Positions 55,813 to 64,000 of a DNA stretch of 64,000 nt are shown one piece after another (positions within the stretch are counted from its first letter, which is position 1; every line of letters begins with the position of its first letter). Source of the DNA: Chrysemys picta bellii (lineage: Eukaryota; Chordata; Testudines; Emydidae); contig NC_088799.1 of assembly GCF_011386835.1 (NCBI RefSeq), positions 72,745,302 through 72,809,301 on the forward strand, in the 5' to 3' direction. The notes beneath the pieces are model-generated. The model saw nothing but the letters and a program-made list of their open reading frames with translations, was not told the DNA's origin and did no database searches. The translations under genes were made by a program, and so were the position numbers.

Positions 55813-56235
55813 ATGTTAACTTTGTATGAATACTAGATCGATATTGCACAGTTTCTTAATTTAGAAAAATAAGCGTAGACATTTAGAACTATGTAAAAAT
55901 CCTATCATAATTAAAACACTCTTATAACAATAATTTAATTGGGTTCCTTTTTCAGTTCACTTTCCAAACTTTATCACAAAAATGAGTTACAGTATTATGG
56001 ACAATCAATGCAATATATATTCTTATTGATATAACACATTGTCATGACAAACCTTGTATCAGGAAAAGAATGGTTCCATTAATTATTTTTTTTCTCCCAA
56101 ATATTGGATCAGCAGAAACAGGCATAAAACTAATCTGTTATCATGGTCCTGCTTTCATTCTATACATGTGGTAATATGTTTAGCATTGCTGCATGTTTCT
56201 GCATTAACAGAAATTGATTTATATGCCATAAAACT
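55813..56235. other. No gene seen
   Basis: AT-rich anonymous sequence. Confidence 0.4.
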
Positions 56236-56239
56236 CCAT

Positions 56240-56710
56240 GCTCTCTGAACTAAACGCTGAATATTTAACACCATCATAAAGTCAGTTTTACTATACGATT
56301 CTGAAACTTGGAGACTTACTGGGGCCTTACTATCTAAACTCCAATTTTTCATAAACAGCTGCATTAGATAAATTCTCAGTGTCAGATGGCCAGAAAAAAT
56401 CACAAAGAACTCTGGAGAAGAAGGATGAAACAGAGACTGATAGGACAGGAAATTATGGAATGAAAATGGAGATGCTTAGGAAATACATAAAGGAAAGACC
56501 AGAATAACATAGCAAGACAGGCCTTGGACTGGAATCCCCAGGGAAAGAGATGATGAGTTAGACAAAGGGTAACCTGGAAATGCACAATAGAATAAGAATT
56601 GAAAGATATCAAAATGACACGGGAAGAAGCTAAGACTGCAGCAATGAGACTGGCAAAGATAGAAGACAGTAGTGAAGGCACTCTGTTCCACATGGAATAG
56701 AGAGGCATTA
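56240..56710 (+). pseudogene. RTE-type LINE, ORF C-terminus remnant
   Basis: Across frames the + strand reads SVLLYDSETWRLTGALLSKL, QFFINSCIR, ILSVRWPEKI and then ARQALDWNPQGKR. This is the C-terminal signature (SETWR, WPeKI, RQALxWNPQGKR) of RTE-group non-LTR polymerases, downstream of the RT domain. Several stops and frameshifts are present. Only the last 150 or so codons survive. Confidence 0.6.
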
Positions 56711-58635
56711 GAGAGAGAGATTCCATAAAACTAGTTTTATTATTTATCATTTGTGTTACAATAGAACCTAAAGGCTCAATTCATGCTATGGCCCCCTTGT
56801 GCCAGTTGCTATATGAATATATAAAACATAGAAAGTACAGTACACAGCAAAGTTTTAGGTAAAGAAGCCTGAAACAGAAAAAAATATTCCAAAAATGTAG
56901 GTAAATACATTTGCTAATTTTATCAGTTAATATTTTAAATGTTACTTGGCATTCGGTGCATGTCTGAAATACAGGAGAATATAAATGGGAACTGAGCATC
57001 AGTGATGAATCCTTTGCCCTGTGAAGTCAACAGGAGATTTTCTGATAGAAAATGGTTCTGTCAATTTTTTTCTGACCAGCATTAAAATACACAATAGGGA
57101 ACTGTAGGAAAGTACTGAAATGTTTTGTCTCCATTTTATTATGAGATAATATGTTTTCATTGAAATCAAAAGCAAAATTATCATTGCCTTCAGTGTTGAC
57201 CACAGTGACCTTTACCGTTTGCTATTCCATGAAATTTTAGGGCCTTCATTGTTTTTCATTTCCAAACATGAAAAAACACAAAAACAACAAAAAACAATCT
57301 CAAATGATTGTGCTTAAAGAATTTTCTGAGTATACGCAAGTGGTTATTGTGGTCCTATATGATTTTTAATTGTTGGCTTTTGGGCAACGAATGAAAGGGG
57401 AAAGAAAAAAAGAAGCTTGATGCCTGTTAATTGGTGTAGTTTGAGAACATGCTAGATTGTTTAGGTAATGCAAATAATAAATAATAATTTGAATGAATGA
57501 ATGATGCTTCTATTCCTTCTTCCTCTGATCAAGTTTTATTGGCCAGTGCTGATATTGTAGGTTCACCCACACATATCCACTGTTGTCCCCATGTCTGTTG
57601 TGAGGTGAATTGTCTTATACATGCAGTGTCCATATAAGTGAGTATAGCAGTAAATCAAGTGTGACCATTTTTGCTAGCATTGCATTAGGTACATTGCCAT
57701 CAGAAAGGCCTCTTTTCTCTGTGGTAAACTCAACGTAAATTCCATACCTGGGTTTCTTATATGAAGCAGCAAACTGGAAATTCTGCAGCAGCTTCAAAAT
57801 GCACCAGTGTGCTACAGCTGTGATAAAAGGAAGTATTCAAGCTGAAGCCCTCTCAGTGTAACAAAACTTTCAGCAGGGTGGCCTCCATGAAGAATCCTCA
57901 ACTTTTAAACATGCTCCCCTCTTAGTGCAAAGCAACTTGGACCATTTGGCCTTCAGAGCTTATTTACTTAGTCAAGGTTTTAGAAAGAGAGGCATTTGGG
58001 TGGATTGTATATTTTAAGGTCATCTGATTCCCTGATTGTTTTGCTTTATAGGGTGATAAATCTGTATATTGTATTGTGTCATAAATATATTTTCAAAAGG
58101 TCCCTAGAACATGGGATAGGCACTTCTTTCTATTTTTTATTGTTAAATGGAAAGAAAACAAAGCAAAGCATTTTTAGCACCATCACTAGATCACTCATCC
58201 TGCTCCCCACCTGCTTTATTTTATTTTTTTATAATTCTTCTGACCTGTACTGCACACTGTATAATAAAGTATAATAAAATAATAAACATAGATCTTTAGC
58301 ATTCTTTCAAAGACTGGGAGAGTAAGGAGTCTATTTTTTCTATCTTTAAATTATATGTAAATTATTTGCTAATTGCAGATTCCATATCAAGATGGATGAT
58401 ATGAATTTAACTCTGACAGATCCATACCGTGTGAAAAAAAACATAGCCCAATGAGGAGGGGAGGAATGTGGGGAAGTACTGGACATGTATCCAGGATCAA
58501 CTCCCTCTCACCAATTCACTAACTAAAACAGGAGGGCAGCATTAAGAAGAGCATACAATAAACTTCTTGTACATGTGTAGCAGCTGTGACATCAACAAGC
58601 TTCCCCCAGTGCCCCTGAAAGTATTGAATGTGAAT
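56711..58635. other. No gene seen
   Basis: AT-rich anonymous sequence. Short ORFs only. Confidence 0.45.
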
Positions 58636-58639
58636 TCAA

Positions 58640-58735
58640 TACCATTTTCAGTGGTGTAGAATAAATCAAGAGTAACTCCACTGAAATCAAGGGAATGCCA
58701 CTAGTTTAAAATTGGTGTGACATCAGAATAAGACT
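58640..58735 (+). repeat. Short dispersed repeat, 'gagtaactcc' unit
   Basis: agagtaactccactgaaatc ... aattggtgtgacatcagaat is related to 17462-17548 and 55725-55812. Confidence 0.4.
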
Positions 58736-60480
58736 TATAATGCCTTAAATGGGAAGAAAGAGAGCTGCCACTGACATTCAAATGCTACAGCTCCCATTGT
58801 ATTGCTCCAATGGCACTACAATCCATAATTTAGCCCATAGTATCTAAAACCTATTAGTGAATATTCAGTGGCTCAACTGAAATTCAGAAAACAAAGGCAC
58901 TTTTGAGTTATACATGCACAGAAGGTTAGCTTCAACTAGAAGACTTCTAATTTTGTGTATTTCTGTAATGTAAATTGGCCAAATAGATGTTATTTTTTTA
59001 AATTGCTTAAATGGACTCCAGAAGATAGACATACAGATGTTTGAACACCGAGCTGTTTCTGTTTTGCAGCTATTAGAAAGCTCTGCAAAACGAGGTTTAT
59101 AGTAAGAATGCTATTAAACCTTAACAACACTATTTCCAGGGGCACTTATATTTCAATAATGATATTTCAATGTACTGTAACTACCTTAATAGAATTATTA
59201 AGTTTGCAATTATATAGTGGACCATTCTTAGCAGTAGAAGAATATATAAAGGCACAATAAAAAGGCACCGACTTGCATTTCAATAGAAGTGACAATCAGA
59301 GTAGAAGTCACAGTTGTTGTTTGGTGAAGCATAACATAGTGCCAATCTGCAAAATATTTTTTCCTTATTACATTATAATCTTGATTTTGTGTTTTCCTTG
59401 CCCCCTTTTCTACCATCAACAGCATACTTTTTCCATGGTCTTTGTGAACTGAGTAGGTTAGTTGATGTAGTGTGCAAATTACTGTACTTGAAATGTAGAT
59501 AGACGTGTAAGACAAAAACAACTAAAATAATAGTTCTGCCAGGAATTCTATTTCTTGGCTTCTTCTGCTTCTGTTGATAACTTTCATTACTATTATTAGT
59601 TATTATTTGTTAATAATAATAAATCATTAAATGCAATTCACACACAGTTTTTCCCTTTTGCTGTGGGTGGAATGAACTTTGTGCACTGCAGATCACAGAT
59701 CTTTTTGCACCCCTTGCCTTCTAGAATGGCGGGGCGAGAGCTAGGGATGGGACATTGACAAGGCCAGGAAGGTTGATGATGCTGCAACTCTGCAGCTCCA
59801 CTAGCCTTTTCCATGCACATACAAGGCCAGAGCAAATTCTACTGTCACCTACACCACAGAAATGACTATGAAGTGGTACCACTATTGATCTCCAGCCACG
59901 AGCCAGGTGTCCAGGCTGTGCACTGGAATAAGATATTGGGTCATTGGTTCTTTGTTTACAAGGGCGCTTAAAACACTTTATAGATTTAGAGGATAGATTA
60001 TAGATTTAATTCACCCACATGATTGCTATGGGCAGCCTGTCCCATTTTCTGAGCTATGAGGTCAGCTCTAAGTTTCCCCAGAGTTGTGACTCATCATCAG
60101 AGCAGGCTTCCCTCTGCCAGGGGCCCATTCTGCCACTGACACCTTTGCAGTGAATCTAGTTCAAGCTTTATATTGTAGGAATCTTTTTTCTTACTACTGA
60201 AATGAGCCAACTTTGAGTTGAGATGTGGCAACTGTTTCGCAGTGCCCAGCAACATTACATAGCACTGTAGAACAAGAAGTGAAGAAGAATATATTAGCCA
60301 ATTGAAACTACAGGGGAAAGTTTTTAATTATGCAGTACTTAATTACCCATGTTGGAATTTGGCCAGCATAGGGGTTCACATACTTATACAGGCAGAAATG
60401 TCACAGTATATTCAGACAAGTCAGGACTTTGGTTTTACATTTCCCTGTTTCACATTTCAATACATACATCTTAATAAATG
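58736..60480. other. No gene seen
   Basis: AT-rich anonymous sequence. No domain-bearing ORF or recognised repeat. Confidence 0.45.
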
Positions 60481-60481
60481 T

Positions 60482-62478
60482 AAAAAGAACAGGAGTACTT
60501 GTGGCACCTTAGAGACTAACAAATTTATTAGAGCATAAGCTTTCGTGGACTACAGCCCACTTCTTCGGATGCATATAGTGTGGAATAAATATTGAGGAGA
60601 TATATATACACACATACAGAGAGCATAAACAGGTGGGAGTTGTCTTACCAACTCTGAGAGGCCAATTAAGTAAGAGAAAAAAAAAACTTTTGAAGTGATA
60701 ATCAAGATAGCCCAGTACAGACAGTTTGATAAGAAGTGTGAGAATACTTACAAGGGGAGATAGATTCAATGTTTGTAATGGCTCAGCCATTCCCAGTCCT
60801 TATTCAATCCTGAGTTGATTGTGTCTAGTTTGCATATCAATTCCAGCTCAGCAGTCTCTCGTTGGAGTCTGTTTTTGAAGTTTTTCTGTTGTAAGATAGC
60901 CACCCGCAGATCTGACATTGAATGGCCAGACAGGTTAAAGTGTTCTCCCACTGGTTTTTGAGTATTATGATTCCTGATGTCAGATTTGTGTCCATTAATT
61001 CTTTTGCGTAGAGACTGTCCGGTTTGGCCAATGTACATGGCAGAGGGGCATTGCTGGCACATGATGGCATATATCACATTGGTAGATGTGCAGGTGAACG
61101 AGACCCTGATGGTATGGCTGATGTGATTAGGTCCTATGATGATGTCACTTGAATAGATATGTGGATAGAGTTGGCATCGGGCTTTGTTACAAGGATAGGT
61201 TCCTGGGTCAGTGGTTTTGTTCAGTGATGTGTGGTTGCTGGTGAGTATTTGCTTTAGGTTGGGGGGTTGTCTGTAAGTGAGGACAGGTCTGTCTCCCAAG
61301 ATCTGTGAGAGTAAAGGATCATCTTTCAGGATAGGTTGTAGATCTCTGATGATGCGCTGGAGAGGTTTTAGTTGGGGGCTGAAGGTGACAGCTAGTGGTG
61401 TTCTGTTATTTTCTTTGTTGGGCCTGTCTTGTAGGAGGTGACTTCTGGGTACTTGTCTGGCTCTGTCAATCTGTTTTTTCACTTCAGCAGGTGGTTATTG
61501 TAGTTTTAAGAATGCTTGATAGAGATCTTGTACGTGCTTGTCTCTATCTGAGGGATTGGAGCAAATACGGTTATATCTTAGAGCTTGGCTGTAGACAATG
61601 GATCGTGTGGTGTGTCCTGGATGGAAGCTGGAGGCATGTAGGTAAGTGTAGCAGTTAGTAGGTTTCTGGTATAGGGTGGTATTTATGTGACCATCGCTTA
61701 TTAGCACAGTAGTGTCCAGGAAATGGACCGCTTGTGTGGATTGATCTAGGCTGAGGTTGATGGTGGGATGGAAATTATTGAAATCATGGTGGAATTCCTC
61801 AAGGGCTTCTTTTCCATGGGTCCAGATGATGAAGATGTCATCAATGTAGCACAAGTAGAGTAGGGGCGTTAGGGGACGAGAGCTAAGGAAGCGTTGTTCT
61901 AAGTCAGCCATAAAAATGTTGGCATACTGTGGGGCCATGCGGGTACCCATAGCAGTGCCGCTGACTTGAAGGTATATATTGTCCCCAAATGTGAAATAGT
62001 TGTGGGTGAGGACAAAGTTCATCCACCAGGTTAGCTGTGACATTATCGGGGATACTGTTCCTGATGGCTTGTAGTCCATCTTTGTGTGGAATATTGGTGT
62101 AGAGGGCTTCTACGTCCATAGTGGCCAGGATGGTGTTTTCTGGAAGATCACCGATGGATTGTGGTTTCCTCAGGAAGTCAGTGGTGTCTCGAAGATAGCT
62201 GGGAGTGCTGGTAGCGTAGGGTCTGAGGAGAGAGTCCACATAACTAGACAAGCCTGATGTTAGGATGCCAATGCCTCAGATGATGGGGCGTCCAGGATTT
62301 CCAGGTTTATGGATCTTGGGTAGCAAAGAGAATACCCCTGGTCAGGGTTCTAGGCATGTGTCTCTACAGATTTGTTCCTGTGCTTTGTCAGGGAGTTTTT
62401 TTAGCATATGGTGTAGTTTCTTTAAGTAATCCTCAGTGGGATCAGAAGATAATGGCCTGTAGAGTGTGTTATTCATCC
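60482..62478 (-). mobile_element. Penelope-like element, longest copy
   Basis: On - it runs from about 62478 (5'-truncated inside the N-terminal coding region) to the 3' UTR end at 60482. Its 3' UTR (60482-60765) matches the other three copies but stops at 'aaaaagaacagg', about 40 bases short of the distal 3' terminus that copies 52204 and 18955 retain. No TSD was found. Confidence 0.9.
60766..62478 (-). pseudogene. PLE reverse transcriptase / GIY-YIG endonuclease
   Basis: The N-terminal part (62478-62252) reads LYRPLSSDPTEDYLKKL and SLLPKIHKPGNPGRPII with two TGA stops. The RT continues with TMDVEALYTNIPH, a frameshift near 62020, then VSGTAMGTRMAPQYANIFM and the catalytic YIDDIFIIW. A stop at 61495 precedes the 238-codon C-terminal frame (61482-60766). 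That frame has the linker CNKARCQLYPH and the GIY-YIG nuclease region VIYAIMCQQCPSAMYIGQTG, followed by QSLRKRINGHKSDIRNH. PLEs use the nuclease to nick DNA and the RT to copy their RNA at the nick. About five disabling changes are visible. Confidence 0.9.
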
Positions 62479-64000
62479 TAACAAAAGCAAGCTAACTGAA
62501 CGTTACAGGCTAGTTGCTCTCCAAGTGGCATTCTAACATCAAACCTCCCTTTCTTCACATACACTGTGTCAAATTACAACTAATATGTTTATATTCAATA
62601 GGAAAGGAACACAATAATGGTGAGGATTTATCTCATAGAGTACATTCTGGCACATATAATTGGCTGGTATTTTAGTGCCCTATCTTAATCTGATAGCAGC
62701 TCTGGTAGTATGGAGCCTTGATTATTTAAAGATTTATTTATTTATTTATTTATTTTGTAAAGTCAGGAGAGCTTTATGTCATGAGGTAGATTTACATCAT
62801 GAGGAAACCTGATCTTTTCAGATCTCATAAAATTTGCGTAGATCAGGAAGACAGGCAACTTTAATTAGAGTCAATGGAAAATGTAAATGGAGGGTAATAT
62901 TATGTATATAAAATATTAGTTTAACTGAAATCCGTCAAAGGTCTACAAATGCTCCTTTCTACTTGGGCAGTTTTTCTTCTGCTATCCTCTGACTTACTAT
63001 GTCTCAAAGGCATCAGATCTCTAAGAAACATAGTATATTTCAGATAAATCAAAAAGGCATTATCACTCTTGAATGCTTTCTGACAATGAAAAGAGAAGCA
63101 AATTCAGAACCTGCTCCTACTCTCATTCTGATCATCTTACTCACTTTAAGCAGTACGATATTCTGAGAAGAAGTCCCATTAAAATCCACTAGATTATCTG
63201 CAGCGCAAGGTACACTCAACATGAATAAGTGTATCAGAATCTGGCCCAACCAGGGCAAGATGGTCCTATAGGCATTATTCTGGTCCCCTCTTCCTCTGAC
63301 ATAACTGGCTTAGCTTCATACTCTCCTTTTCTGCATAAAATAATATTCAGAATCAGATCTCAGTACAGAATCTTATCCAAAATGTGATCTGTTCTTTCAG
63401 CAGTTCCGTTGCCTACCCAAGTTTGCAAATGTTTGCATTACTCACAGTTACAATGGAATGAATTTTCTTTTGCAATATATTTATGTTTATAAAATTATGA
63501 GCATATTATGTGAATGTTAAGAAGGTGTTTCCTATAGTGCTTCACTGAATGTTAATCTAGTTTAATCAGGTTGTACAGCACCCTTGGTTTTTTGACTAGA
63601 GGAGGGAAATTTATAAATTAAATTACTAGTATTTGTAAGGGTCAGAGTGACATTCGCACACACCTTCTTGTATGCTGCTAGTGAATGGTGAACTGCTCCA
63701 GATGATACTTGTAGAAGCTCCAGGAGGGATATGTCCACCATCACTTGAGAGAGTAGTGCAGCATGCAACTCCCTCTACTTGGCTAATTCTGCTGGCCTAG
63801 GTGAAGATGGGTAGGGGTATGACCTCATCAAGTCCCTGACCTTCATAAAGTCTGATCCTTCACCCCTCATTTGTATGAGTAGTCCTTACTCACATGAGTA
63901 ATTCCATTGAAATCAATGGGTCTACTCACATAAATAACAGTTGGCAGAATTATCTTCTTAGGACTTTGCAGAGTTCAGTGAGACTCCTCCTAAATGAGTA
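62479..64000. other. No gene seen; (TTTA)n microsatellite
   Basis: AT-rich. About five to six TTTA units lie at 62733-62756. Near 63890-63935 is a short self-complementary segment (actcacatgagtaattcc ... actcacataaataac) of a type dispersed in reptile genomes. No gene is recognised up to the window end. Confidence 0.5.

Noticed and set aside
1..64000. Host protein-coding exons
   Set aside because: Every ORF with a recognisable domain belongs to a transposable element. Short conserved exons within the anonymous stretches cannot be excluded without alignment to other genomes.

Overview
The window is vertebrate genomic DNA, most likely from a turtle. The basis is its repeat content: CR1 LINEs with the 'tagattctaggactgg' type 3' end, Penelope-like elements whose 3' end carries the 'cataagctttcgtgg' type tail, PIF/Harbinger transposons with a SANT gene convergent to a transposase, and MIR-type SINEs. 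The turtle call is from memory of these families, not from a search. I found no host protein-coding gene, rRNA or tRNA gene. Apart from transposons, the region is AT-rich with short ORFs that look like chance.

Layout. 1-2.3 kb: a Penelope-like element (PLE) hairpin with a 17-bp target-site duplication (TSD), a GC-rich repeat and a hAT-type MITE. 2.3-13.8 kb: mostly anonymous, with a clear hAT MITE at 3847-4056. 13.86-15.90 kb: a TIR element split by a broken CR1 copy, with a 20-bp perfect hairpin at the junction. 16.9-18.9 kb: SINE fragments. 18.95-20.55 kb: a PLE copy with a 12-bp TSD and a GIY-YIG endonuclease. 21-25.4 kb: an LTR-like remnant and a small dispersed repeat.

The core is a nested set of transposons at 25.4-41.5 kb. 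A decayed Ty3/Gypsy element (gag, RT, RNase H, integrase) is split near the start of its RNase H by an 11.4-kb Harbinger transposon (27584-39009). The Harbinger carries a two-exon SANT/Myb gene on + and a DDE transposase on -, with convergent poly(A) signals. Its SANT exon 1 was interrupted by a nearly full-length CR1 with an open 968-codon ORF2. Its transposase was interrupted by an R2-like site-specific LINE (three zinc fingers, Myb, RT, CCHC knuckle, restriction-like endonuclease) that lies outside rDNA. The Gypsy integrase was separately split by a 918-bp solo LTR with a 4-bp TSD. The insertion order reads directly from which reading frame is cut by what.

41.6-64 kb: an LTR-like repeat, a degenerate LINE endonuclease fragment, a second, truncated Harbinger transposase (47.3-48.7 kb), a second PLE hairpin (52.2 kb, 13-bp TSD), a 121-bp MITE with a 12-bp TIR and 10-bp TSD, SINE and RTE-type fragments, and the longest PLE copy (60.48-62.48 kb), which has both an RT with its catalytic motif and a GIY-YIG domain.

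Best candidates for something undescribed: the R2-like element in a non-rDNA site; a 96-codon ORF antisense within the Harbinger SANT intron; PLE insertions that are perfect-ended hairpins; and the 10-bp-TSD MITE.
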